A stretch of 64,000 nt of DNA. Source: Rhodococcus yunnanensis NBRC 103083. GTDB lineage: Bacteria > Actinomycetota > Actinomycetes > Mycobacteriales > Mycobacteriaceae. The DNA is taken from the NCBI RefSeq assembly GCF_001895005.1, contig NZ_BCXH01000002.1, forward strand, positions 310,001 through 374,000. Reading direction: 5' to 3'. A program made the translations under genes and the position numbers. Below the pieces are notes generated by a model that made no database searches, was not told the DNA's origin, and saw only the letters and a list, made by a program, of their open reading frames with translations. Shown here in pieces: positions 53,205-60,406 of this stretch (position 1 is the first letter of the stretch; each line of letters opens with the position of its first letter).

Positions 53205-54022
53205 TGCCCGACGACGCCGGTATCGGCGTGCGGGCGTTCGTCGAACAGATCATGGGGATCCCTGTATCGGTGCACATTCGCGCGCATCGGCCGGGTCGAG
53301 ACGTCATAGCCACCGCAGTCGCCGCAGTGTTCGCCCGACTCTCCCGGGCCGAGGCGATTTTCAGCACGTGGCAACCCACCAGTGAGCTGATGCGCTTGCG
53401 CCGAGGCGATCTCGCCCTCGCTGACGCGGATCCGTCGATGAGGGTGGTCATGGATCTGTGCGAACGTGCAGCGTCGGTGACGGGTGGTCTGTTCACCACC
53501 GACCTCGTCGCACCGGACGGTACGCGCGGATGGGACCCGACCGGTCTGGTCAAAGGATGGGCCGTCGACGACGCCGCTGCCGTGTTGCGTACGGTCGATC
53601 GGATCGCGTTCTCGATCAATGCAGGAGGCGACATAGTCTGCGGACTGGGGCGCCTTTCGGATGCCCTGGCCAACACCTGGAACATCGGGATCGAAGACCC
53701 CGCGGACCGCAGCCGCATCTCACGAGTCCTGCCGATCACCGTCGGCGCAATCGCAACGTCGAGTGCTGCTGCCCGCGGCGCACACATCATCGATCCGAGA
53801 ACCGGGGCCGGTCTCACGCACCCCGGCTCTGCCACGGTCACCGGGCCCGAACTGGTGTGGGCGGACGTGTGGGCGACCACGACATTCATCGATCCCACTG
53901 CGCTGGGTCGCAGTGATGGATTCGCCGACTACCGGTTGTGGACCATAGATCTCCCCCGGCCCGCATCGGACACTCGGCGCAGTCTCAGGTGTCGAGGATC
54001 CGCACCGAGCAGCGCATCATGA
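53201..54022 (+). CDS. apbE: FAD:protein FMN transferase
   Basis: A 273-residue ApbE homologue, with DPTGLVKGWAVDDAAAVL, FSINAGGDIVCGLG and AATSSAAARGAHIIDPRTG-type motifs for FAD and metal binding (the second read here as IATSSAAARGAHIIDP). It transfers FMN from FAD to a Thr in its partner, here the FMN-binding protein just upstream. No signal peptide or lipobox is visible, unlike lipoprotein ApbE forms, so export of the modified carrier may come later. Overlaps both neighbours by 4 bases. Confidence 0.9.
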   Translation: MMPDDAGIGVRAFVEQIMGIPVSVHIRAHRPGRDVIATAVAAVFARLSRAEAIFSTWQPTSELMRLRRGDLALADADPSMRVVMDLCERAASVTGGLFTTDLVAPDGTRGWDPTGLVKGWAVDDAAAVLRTVDRIAFSINAGGDIVCGLGRLSDALANTWNIGIEDPADRSRISRVLPITVGAIATSSAAARGAHIIDPRTGAGLTHPGSATVTGPELVWADVWATTTFIDPTALGRSDGFADYRLWTIDLPRPASDTRRSLRCRGSAPSSAS

Positions 54023-55458
54023 ACCGCATGCCCTCGTTCCACCTGCCCCGCGTGCCTACCCCCCGATGGATCAGGTCGAGGTGGACCATTCGTCTACGGT
54101 CCGCGGTCGTCTCTACCGTCACGGTGGCACTGGCCTTGCTGGTCGGCGGTGCCGCGCTGGTCTGGTACGTCTCGACCTCCGCCTCGGCCACCGTCGACTC
54201 GGCGACACAGACCCGGCTGCAGGACATCACCGCCGCGCTTGCGCAGAGTCCGCCCGATCGAATCGATCCACTGCTCCTGGCCACCGACCAGAACATTGTC
54301 GTCGTACAGATCCTGGACGAATCCGGAGCTGTCGTCCGCGGATCGACCGGCGCACCCGACACCGCACTCACCGCTGGTCCACAGAGCAATTCCGGGCCGA
54401 CCGGCACGGGCGGACCAGCTCGCGGCGGGGACCGTCGGCCCGACCGACTCGAACACGTCTCGCTGACCTCGGCCACCGTGCCCACCGGCACCGGCACCGG
54501 CACCGGCACTGTCACGATCGTGATCGGCGCGAGCGACGGTAACACCGGCGACACCATCACAACGGTGACCGTGCTCCTTGCGATTCTGGCACCGATCATC
54601 GCCGCCATCGCGGGAGCAGCCACGTATTACCTGGTTGGACGATCATTGCGTTCGATGGAGCGACTGCGACGCCGAGTGTCCGAGATCAGCGCGGCCGATC
54701 TCACCGAGCGTCTCCCCGTATCGGAGAACCGAGACGAGATAGCCGCTCTGGCCGAGACCATGAACGCGATGCTCGAACGCATCGAGACCGGACAATCAAC
54801 GCAGCGTCGATTCGTCTCCGACGCATCCCACGAACTGCGCAGCCCGCTGGCCACCATCGCCGGGGTGTTGGAGCTGGGCCGGGAATCATTGGGATCGATC
54901 GATGCCGATCTGCTCGATCACACTCTGCTCCCCGAGGTGACCCGGGTCCAGAGCCTTGTCGAAGACCTGCTGGTCCTCGCACGCGCCGACGAGAACGGGA
55001 TGCCGATCCGACTCGAAGACGTCGACCTCGACGACATCGCCCGAGGTGAAGCCGCGCTGGTCAGATCACAGGTACCGCACACAGTCGTCGTCCACCTTTC
55101 CCCGACCCGCGTCCACGGTGATCCAAGCGCACTGACCCGGGTACTGCGCAACCTCACCGTCAACGCCGGCCGGCATGCCAGCACCCGAATGGAGATCGAG
55201 GTCAGACACGACGCCGATACCGCCTACCTCGAGGTAGGCGACGACGGACCGGGCATTCCGGAGCACGACCGCGTCCGAGTCTTCGACCGATTCGTCCGGC
55301 TCGAGGAACACCGCAGCAGAGCACAGGGCGGTGCAGGTCTCGGCCTGTCCATCGTCGCCGAGATCGTGCAGGCTCACGGCGGGGACGTGGTCATCACCGC
55401 ACGTAAGGGCGGTGGCACGCTGGTGTCGGTACGGTTACCGTTCGTCTCTACCGACTGA
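54019..55458 (+). CDS. sensor histidine kinase
   Basis: A 479-residue membrane kinase. Membrane segments at about 29-51 and 182-206 flank an extracytoplasmic sensor region that contains a Gly/Thr-rich insert (PTGTGTGTGTVT). Then come a HAMP domain, the phospho-acceptor His271 (SDASHELRSPLATI), the N box (NLTVNAGRHAS) and G boxes (DDGPGIPEHD, GGAGLGLSIVAEI). It ends the electron-transfer operon (ATGA overlap with apbE) and meets the response-regulator gene tail to tail, 4 bases apart. It may sense redox or extracellular acceptor state; that is inference. Confidence 0.92.
   Translation: MNRMPSFHLPRVPTPRWIRSRWTIRLRSAVVSTVTVALALLVGGAALVWYVSTSASATVDSATQTRLQDITAALAQSPPDRIDPLLLATDQNIVVVQILDESGAVVRGSTGAPDTALTAGPQSNSGPTGTGGPARGGDRRPDRLEHVSLTSATVPTGTGTGTGTVTIVIGASDGNTGDTITTVTVLLAILAPIIAAIAGAATYYLVGRSLRSMERLRRRVSEISAADLTERLPVSENRDEIAALAETMNAMLERIETGQSTQRRFVSDASHELRSPLATIAGVLELGRESLGSIDADLLDHTLLPEVTRVQSLVEDLLVLARADENGMPIRLEDVDLDDIARGEAALVRSQVPHTVVVHLSPTRVHGDPSALTRVLRNLTVNAGRHASTRMEIEVRHDADTAYLEVGDDGPGIPEHDRVRVFDRFVRLEEHRSRAQGGAGLGLSIVAEIVQAHGGDVVITARKGGGTLVSVRLPFVSTD
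54484..54509. repeat. hexanucleotide microsatellite in the kinase sensor region
   Basis: ACCGGC is repeated four times in a row plus ACCGG-like ends, encoding alternating Gly-Thr in the extracytoplasmic loop of the histidine kinase. Whole-unit gain or loss keeps the frame, so loop length could vary between strains. Confidence 0.85.
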
Positions 55459-55462
55459 CTGT

Positions 55463-56143
55463 TCAGAGCGCGACAATTCGATACCCCGCCCCGCGCACCG
55501 TCTCCACCGAGGCAACTCCGAAGGGCAGGTCGATCTTCTTCCGCAGATACCGGATATAGACCTCGACGACATTGTCGTCGCCCTCGTAGTGGGCGTCCCA
55601 CACGTTCTGCAGGATCTGCATCTTGGTCAGGACCACCCCGACATTGCGGACGAGGTACTCGAGCAGTGCGAATTCCTTTGCCGTCAATCGTATTTCATCT
55701 CCACCGCGTTCGACTCTGCGCAAAGCCGGGTCCAGAGTCAATGAACCTGCGGCCAGGACTGCGGGTCGCTCGGGTGCCCCGCGGCGCACCAGGGCACGAA
55801 GCCTGGCGCGCAAGATGCGGAAGGAGAACGGCTTGGTCAGGTAGTCGTCGGCTCCGAGATCGAACGCATCGGTCTGATCGAATTCTCCGTCCTTGGCAGT
55901 CAGCATCATCACCGGCGTCCACACCTGTTTGTCCCGCATCCGGCGAAGCACCTCGTAACCGCTGTGGCCAGGCATCATGATGTCGAGGACGACAACGTCG
56001 TAGGTCTCCTCGGTCGCGCGCCACAAACCATCGACGCCATCGGTCGCAACGACCACCACGTGCCCATCTGCCTCCAAGCCACGCCGAATGGTCGCCGCAA
56101 GCAACTCCTCGTCCTCCACTACCAGAATGCGCACGAGAATCAT
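55463..56143 (-). CDS. OmpR-family response regulator
   Basis: A 226-residue regulator: receiver domain with phospho-acceptor Asp54 (VVVLDIMMPG) and Lys in YLTKPFS, then a winged-helix domain (RLTAKEFALLEYLVRNVGVV). ATG 56143 is used; GTG 56134 is also possible. It is tail to tail with the kinase of the electron-transfer operon, its likely partner. A paired-hexamer site 53-72 bases upstream resembles that before the electron-transfer operon, suggesting autoregulation and control of that operon. Confidence 0.92.
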   Translation of the reverse strand: MILVRILVVEDEELLAATIRRGLEADGHVVVVATDGVDGLWRATEETYDVVVLDIMMPGHSGYEVLRRMRDKQVWTPVMMLTAKDGEFDQTDAFDLGADDYLTKPFSFRILRARLRALVRRGAPERPAVLAAGSLTLDPALRRVERGGDEIRLTAKEFALLEYLVRNVGVVLTKMQILQNVWDAHYEGDDNVVEVYIRYLRKKIDLPFGVASVETVRGAGYRIVAL

Positions 56144-56195
56144 TGTGGACCACACCAGCTGAGAGCGAGCTTGCAGACGAGCCGACGAGGGGCAC

Positions 56196-56215
56196 ACTCA
56201 GCGGGCTCTCAGCTC
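56196..56215. promoter_or_regulatory. 11-bp-phased TCAG repeat upstream of response regulator
   Basis: ACTCAGCGGGCTCTCAG (56196-56212) contains ACTCAG and TCTCAG at 11-bp spacing and continues CTC. It matches the site at 51103-51122 in 17 of 20 bases in the same orientation on the plus strand. Confidence 0.65.
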
Positions 56216-56380
56216 CCCTCGGCCGCAGTATCGACCGACAACGATGTGACAGCTCGACGAGGAGATCCTGATGAGCACCACCACCGGCCTTGCCGCTACA
56301 TCTACCACGCCGTGTATCGGACCGCGATGGCGCTCACTGTGTCAGACGCAGCGCCCATCGTTCGGCGCAACTCGAGCTCC

Positions 56381-57751
56381 TCACTGTAGCGGCAGGCGGA
56401 TCACCAAACGCGCTCCACCCAAGGGTGACTCGACGACCTGTACCGTACCCGAGTGCGCTGCAACGGTTCCCGCGACGATGGCCAGGCCGAGACCCGTGCC
56501 GCCGTCGTCGCGAGTTCTCGAGGAATCGAGCCTGACAAATCGATCGAACACGCGGCCGCGCTCGGATTCCGGAACCCCAGGACCGTCGTCATCGACCGAG
56601 ATCGTGGCGTAGCCATCCGCCTGCGCCGTCGCCAAGCGAACGCGCGTCGAGGCGTACCTGATGGCATTGTCGACGATGTTGCGGACCACCCGCGCCAAAG
56701 CCTGCTGATCGCCCTTCACCCGGACAGGTTCGATCGCAGATTCCACTTCGAGGCTCGAGAGCGCCGCAACTCGTTTGGTCTCCTCGTACATGATGTCGTC
56801 CAGGTCGACGTCGACCGCGCCCTCGACCGTCCCTGTCTCGTCCGAACGAGCAAGCAGCAGAAGGTCTTCGATCAGTCTCCGCATTCGCCGCGCCTCCGGC
56901 AGCAGAGAGTCGTCGATCAACGCTTCGTCGAGCAGATCCGGCCTCGACGCTGCGAGTTCGAGTGCGGTGGTGATCGTCGAAAGGGGACTTCGAAGTTCGT
57001 GCGACGCGTCGCTGACAAATCGTTGCTGCGCGCGTTGTCCCGCTTCCACACGGCCCAGCATCTCGTTCATCGTCACTGCAAGCCGCGCGATCTCGTCCCG
57101 AGTCTCGGGGACCGGAAGTCGTTCGTCCAACTGACTGTTGGAGATGGACGCCACGCGCGAGCGGATGCGTTCGACCGGGCTCAGAGCCGCGCCCACGAGC
57201 TTGTACGTGGCGAACGCAACGAGAGCGATGACGATGGGGCCGACGATCGCGAGCAACACCGCAACTGTCGACACGACGTTCTCGACGGGCTCCCGGTCGG
57301 CACCGACCACTACGGTGACCGGGCCGCTCGGTGAGTTCGCGCCCATCCCCGTCACCCAGAAATCGCCAGCTTCCAGTTCGACGCGTCCCAGGTCGGCTGT
57401 CGTCGACGGCTCCAGCTGTCTCGTCGACAACGGCACCTTCGGATCGCCCTGAGAAGTGGCCACGACGCCACCCGAGGAATCGATCACCTGAACCGATCCG
57501 ATCTGCCCGTCGGTCGAGAGCAGCGATTCATCGATCTGCGACGGTGACTTCGATTCGAGCTGTTCTGCGACCTGCGTTGCGCGGGCGGCCGCCGCAGTAC
57601 GTGCGGACGTTTCCAGCGAGTTGTACAGGACCCCGAGCAGTGCCCCACCCGCGGCGATCAAGCACACCGCCACGACCAGGGTCGACGCAACAGCCGACCG
57701 GACTCGCACGGTCCACGTATGCGGCCTGAGGCGATCGAAGTTCACACGCAT
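56381..57751 (-). CDS. sensor histidine kinase (paralogue)
   Basis: A 456-residue membrane kinase with segments at about 19-43 and 161-186, a sensor loop between them, HAMP, phospho-acceptor His251 (SDASHELRSPLSTI), N box (NIVDNAIRYAS) and G boxes (DDGPGVPESE, GGTGLGLAIVAG). It shares long motifs with the kinase at 54019-55458 (RLPV-E-RDEIA-LA-TMN-ML), so the two arose by duplication. Its response regulator gene lies upstream in the same direction, 187 bases away. Confidence 0.92.
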   Translation of the reverse strand: MRVNFDRLRPHTWTVRVRSAVASTLVVAVCLIAAGGALLGVLYNSLETSARTAAAARATQVAEQLESKSPSQIDESLLSTDGQIGSVQVIDSSGGVVATSQGDPKVPLSTRQLEPSTTADLGRVELEAGDFWVTGMGANSPSGPVTVVVGADREPVENVVSTVAVLLAIVGPIVIALVAFATYKLVGAALSPVERIRSRVASISNSQLDERLPVPETRDEIARLAVTMNEMLGRVEAGQRAQQRFVSDASHELRSPLSTITTALELAASRPDLLDEALIDDSLLPEARRMRRLIEDLLLLARSDETGTVEGAVDVDLDDIMYEETKRVAALSSLEVESAIEPVRVKGDQQALARVVRNIVDNAIRYASTRVRLATAQADGYATISVDDDGPGVPESERGRVFDRFVRLDSSRTRDDGGTGLGLAIVAGTVAAHSGTVQVVESPLGGARLVIRLPLQ

Positions 57752-57791
57752 CGCCCCAGTCTGATGCGTCCGGTCTCCTGCCGCCGATGAT

Positions 57792-57808
57792 CTTCAGCGC
57801 TTCTTCAG
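57792..57808. promoter_or_regulatory. 11-bp-phased CTTCAG repeat upstream of kinase
   Basis: CTTCAGCGCTTCTTCAG holds two perfect CTTCAG hexamers 11 bp apart, 41-57 bases before the paralogous kinase start. It matches 58682-58701 in 15 of 20 bases. Confidence 0.6.
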
Positions 57809-57938
57809 GAACGCTCTGCAGCAGTCCGCGGTCATGCCCGCTTCACGCACGCTCGCGAGCACGGTGCCGGAAGTCACGCTCTGCCTCTGGATCATCGACA
57901 GTCTCGGCACCTCGATCGGCGAAACGGCTGCCACTGCG

Positions 57939-58616
57939 CTACGACAGTGTCGATGCCAAGCGATAGCCGACGCCGCGCACTGTCTCGATGCTTCTGAGGC
58001 CGAACGGCTGATCGACCTTCTTTCTCAGGTAGCCGATGTAGACCTCGACGATGTTCTCGTCGCCGTCGTAGTTGGCATCCCACACCGAGCGCACGATCTC
58101 GGACTTGGTCACCACCACACCGCTTTTGCGCATGAGGAATTCGAGGACGCTGTACTCGCGCGGAGTGAGCGCCAACTCCGATCCCTGACGCGTGACCCGG
58201 TGTCGCGCCGGGTCGAGTTCCAGATCGCCGACGCTCAGGACCGTCGGCCGCTCGGGAGCCCCTCGTCGCACCAACGCGCGTATCCGCGCCACCAGTACTA
58301 CGAAGGAGAAGGGTTTGACCAAATAGTCGTCGGCACCCAGGTCGAACGCGTCGGCGAGGTCGTACTCTCCGTCTTTGGCGGACAGCATCAGAATCGGTGT
58401 CCACACGCCCTGCGCCCGAAGATCGCGGACGATGCTGTAGCCGTGTTTTCCCGGCAGCATGATGTCGAGGACTACGACGTCGAAATCTCCGGTGACGGCT
58501 GCGTGGAAGCCGTCGTCACCGTCGTGCGCGATCTCGACGACGAAGCCCTCGGCCACCAACCCGCGGCGGACCATCTCCGCGAGGCGTACTTCGTCCTCGA
58601 CCACCAAGACCCGCAT
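57939..58616 (-). CDS. OmpR-family response regulator (paralogue)
   Basis: A 225-residue regulator: receiver domain with Asp51 (VVVLDIMLPG) and YLVKPFS, then a winged helix (ALTPREYSVLEFLMRKSGVV). Paralogous to the protein encoded at 55463-56143. The 187-base gap to its kinase gene contains its own repeat site, so the kinase may have a separate promoter. Another site lies 66-82 bases upstream, shared with the divergent PAP2 gene, a candidate target. Confidence 0.92.
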   Translation of the reverse strand: MRVLVVEDEVRLAEMVRRGLVAEGFVVEIAHDGDDGFHAAVTGDFDVVVLDIMLPGKHGYSIVRDLRAQGVWTPILMLSAKDGEYDLADAFDLGADDYLVKPFSFVVLVARIRALVRRGAPERPTVLSVGDLELDPARHRVTRQGSELALTPREYSVLEFLMRKSGVVVTKSEIVRSVWDANYDGDENIVEVYIGYLRKKVDQPFGLRSIETVRGVGYRLASTLS

Positions 58617-58681
58617 TGCGAACTCCGATCGTTCGTCCTGTCGACCGAGTAGATCAGAACCTCGGTGTGCGGGCGACCCGC

Positions 58682-58698
58682 TCTCAGGGGTTCTTCAG
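58682..58698. promoter_or_regulatory. 11-bp-phased TCAG repeat between response regulator and PAP2 gene
   Basis: TCTCAGGGGTTCTTCAG holds TCTCAG and CTTCAG at 11-bp spacing between the divergent response regulator and PAP2 phosphatase genes. Both could be controlled from it. Confidence 0.6.
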
Positions 58699-58722
58699 GA
58701 GACGACCTCCACACTGAAGCTC

Positions 58723-59523
58723 GTGATCAACTCCTCATCGTTTACCACCGCGCACTCCCTCGCCACCGAGGTCGTGACGGAGGCCGCTAGCGCCGAGATC
58801 GAGGCGACCGCGCTCGTTCTCGCGCTGGGACTCGTCGTCTACGGGCTGCTGGCCGCGCGCCGTAATCCGTATTCGCCGGTCGTGGCCGCGCTGGGATACT
58901 TCCTTGCGCTTCTGACCCTCGCCGTCGCCGTACGCACCGATGGATGGTCGACGAGCGCCGACGGTTCGATCACGGGCTGGGTCGTCGACCATCGAAGTGC
59001 GTTGCTCGACCGAGTCGCAATGGCCGTCACCACCGCGGGCGGACCGCCCGAAACTGCGGCGTACGGATTGGTGATCGCAGCAGTACTCATCCGGCGAACC
59101 AAACGCTACGTTCCTGCACTGATCCTGCTGGCCACAGTCGCGGTATCGGCGGTCACGTGCACACTTCTCAAGCTCGTCATCGGCCGTGAGCGCCCACCGC
59201 TGAGCACTCAGCTGATACTCGAGACGGATCACTCGTTCCCGTCGGGCCACGTCACCGGAACCGCGACGCTGCTGATGATGACTGCACTCGTGCTCGGGCA
59301 CCGATCGAGAAGACTTCGGTCGGTGCTGATGACCGCCGCCCTCGCCGTCACTGCACTCGTTGCCGCAAGCCGCCTCTACCTCGGTGTCCACTGGTTCACC
59401 GACGTCTGCGCGGGCCTGTTGCTCGCCTGCTTCATGGTCGCCCTCGGCTCGGTCGCGCTCCGCGTCGGCTCCGGCCGCACACTCCCGTCCCACTCGCATC
59501 TCGACGAAGAAGCCGCCGTATGA
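58723..59523 (+). CDS. PAP2-family membrane phosphatase
   Basis: A 266-residue integral membrane protein with about six helices and all three phosphatase motifs: KLVIGRERP, PSGH (HSFPSGHVTGTA) and SRLYLGVHWFTD. Such enzymes dephosphorylate undecaprenyl pyrophosphate or other lipid phosphates on the outer face. GTG 58723 is a best guess; no strong ribosome site is near, and GTG 58771 is possible. It is followed, with an ATGA overlap, by the remains of a DedA-type gene. Confidence 0.85.
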   Translation: MINSSSFTTAHSLATEVVTEAASAEIEATALVLALGLVVYGLLAARRNPYSPVVAALGYFLALLTLAVAVRTDGWSTSADGSITGWVVDHRSALLDRVAMAVTTAGGPPETAAYGLVIAAVLIRRTKRYVPALILLATVAVSAVTCTLLKLVIGRERPPLSTQLILETDHSFPSGHVTGTATLLMMTALVLGHRSRRLRSVLMTAALAVTALVAASRLYLGVHWFTDVCAGLLLACFMVALGSVALRVGSGRTLPSHSHLDEEAAV

Positions 59524-59597
59524 CATCGGCATTCGCCGGAGGAATCCTCGACCCCAGCACCCTCGTCGCCACGTTCGGGTTGCTCGGGCTCTGCGAT
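59520..59597 (+). pseudogene. truncated DedA-family membrane protein gene
   Basis: An ATG overlapping the PAP2 stop (ATGA) opens a frame reading MTSAFAGGILDPSTLVATFG and LLGLC, which is the usual start of DedA/SNARE-associated membrane proteins (LLDP--L-STFGLLGL). After about 26 codons the similarity stops where the antisense strand of the small HhH gene begins, and the expected membrane core is absent. PAP2-DedA pairs are common, so I read this as a 5' remnant left by a deletion. Confidence 0.6.
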
Positions 59598-59603
59598 TCG
59601 GCG

Positions 59604-59810
59604 TTATTCGGCGAGCTTCGCGATGGACTGCGCCCACAGGAAATACTTGTTGCGACCGAGGTCGCCGATCGACTTGATGTTGAACGCGGCCTTCAGGTGT
59701 TCAGCGTCGCCCGGACTGACGCCCTGCAACGCTTCGACGGGTGCGTCGACGAGTTCGGCGAGTGGCTTGTCTTCGTATGCTTTATCGAGCTTGTCAGCGA
59801 TTCCAGACAT
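59604..59810 (-). CDS. small helix-hairpin-helix-like protein
   Basis: A 68-residue protein, with AELVDAPVEALQGVSPGDAE and LKAAFNIKSIGDLGRNKYFL resembling a helix-hairpin-helix unit of the kind found in small actinobacterial proteins of unknown role. GGAGGGAAG lies upstream of ATG 59810, a strong ribosome site, so it is probably expressed. Its 3' end abuts the DedA remnant. Confidence 0.75.
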   Translation of the reverse strand: MSGIADKLDKAYEDKPLAELVDAPVEALQGVSPGDAEHLKAAFNIKSIGDLGRNKYFLWAQSIAKLAE

Positions 59811-59925
59811 GAAACTTCCCTCCTGAGTCTCGTGAACCAGGCGCCGGACATGGCACCTTGCTTGAAGGCTACGACGAGTGCGAGTGCTACGGAGCGGATT
59901 CACCGTCGTATCGCAACGAACGTAA

Positions 59926-60180
59926 TCAGCCAGTCTTCCCCGCCGTCACGTAGGTGTCGGCGCGATGCAGATCAGCCACGTCGTCCGGCAGTTCCGGCAC
60001 CGTAACCCCATACCGCTCGGTGAGCGTCCCCGGAAGATACGCCAGAAGTCCTTCCGCCGACCACGCGGTGGCCACGCTCCGATCGAATCCCGCACGCTCG
60101 AGATCCACAGGCCAGTCCGTACGCAGATCGACAGCACGTCGTGCCCGCTGGATCGCTTCGACTACGAATTTCGAGCATTG
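59926..60180 (-). pseudogene. remnant of a class I SAM-dependent methyltransferase gene
   Basis: One minus-strand frame reads [20 protein letters not shown], then [20 protein letters not shown], which is the middle of the actinobacterial leucine-carboxyl-type methyltransferases. It then jumps to [20 protein letters not shown] and ADTYVTAGK, their C-terminal end. The SAM-binding N-terminal half (about 180 residues) is missing, a TGA lies just upstream, and about 60 residues between YLPG and LTERYG are deleted. It is non-functional. Confidence 0.75.
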
Positions 60181-60353
60181 TCAAACGGTGACCTCCATCG
60201 CTGCCGTCGACACCATTGATCACGAAAATGCAAGTTGTGCAGCATATTTCGATCACCCGATGTTCCACTTGGCTATCGAATCGAATCTTGCTAGGTTGTT
60301 TTTCTGCCCAGCTACCTGGCTTGGGGCGGTCGGGCGCATCAGCGCGTAGATCC

Positions 60354-60396
60354 GAGGCTCGAAACCTCCAGCGACACCGCTTGCGAAGCCAGGAGG
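60354..60396 (+). promoter_or_regulatory. possible ribosome-site-masking leader of MFS exporter
   Basis: CCTCC (60365-60369) can pair either with the upstream GAGG (60354-60357) or with the ribosome site GGAGG (60392-60396) of the exporter gene. Mutually exclusive stems are typical of translational attenuators, but both are only 4-5 bp long. Confidence 0.3.
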
Positions 60397-60406
60397 CTTT
60401 CTCCGC

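Noticed and set aside
56271..56612. 113-codon plus-strand frame with a fair ribosome site
   Set aside because: Most of it is antisense to the C-terminus of the histidine kinase gene, it is Ser/Arg/Pro-rich, and it has no recognisable domain. A short peptide ending before 56381 cannot be excluded.
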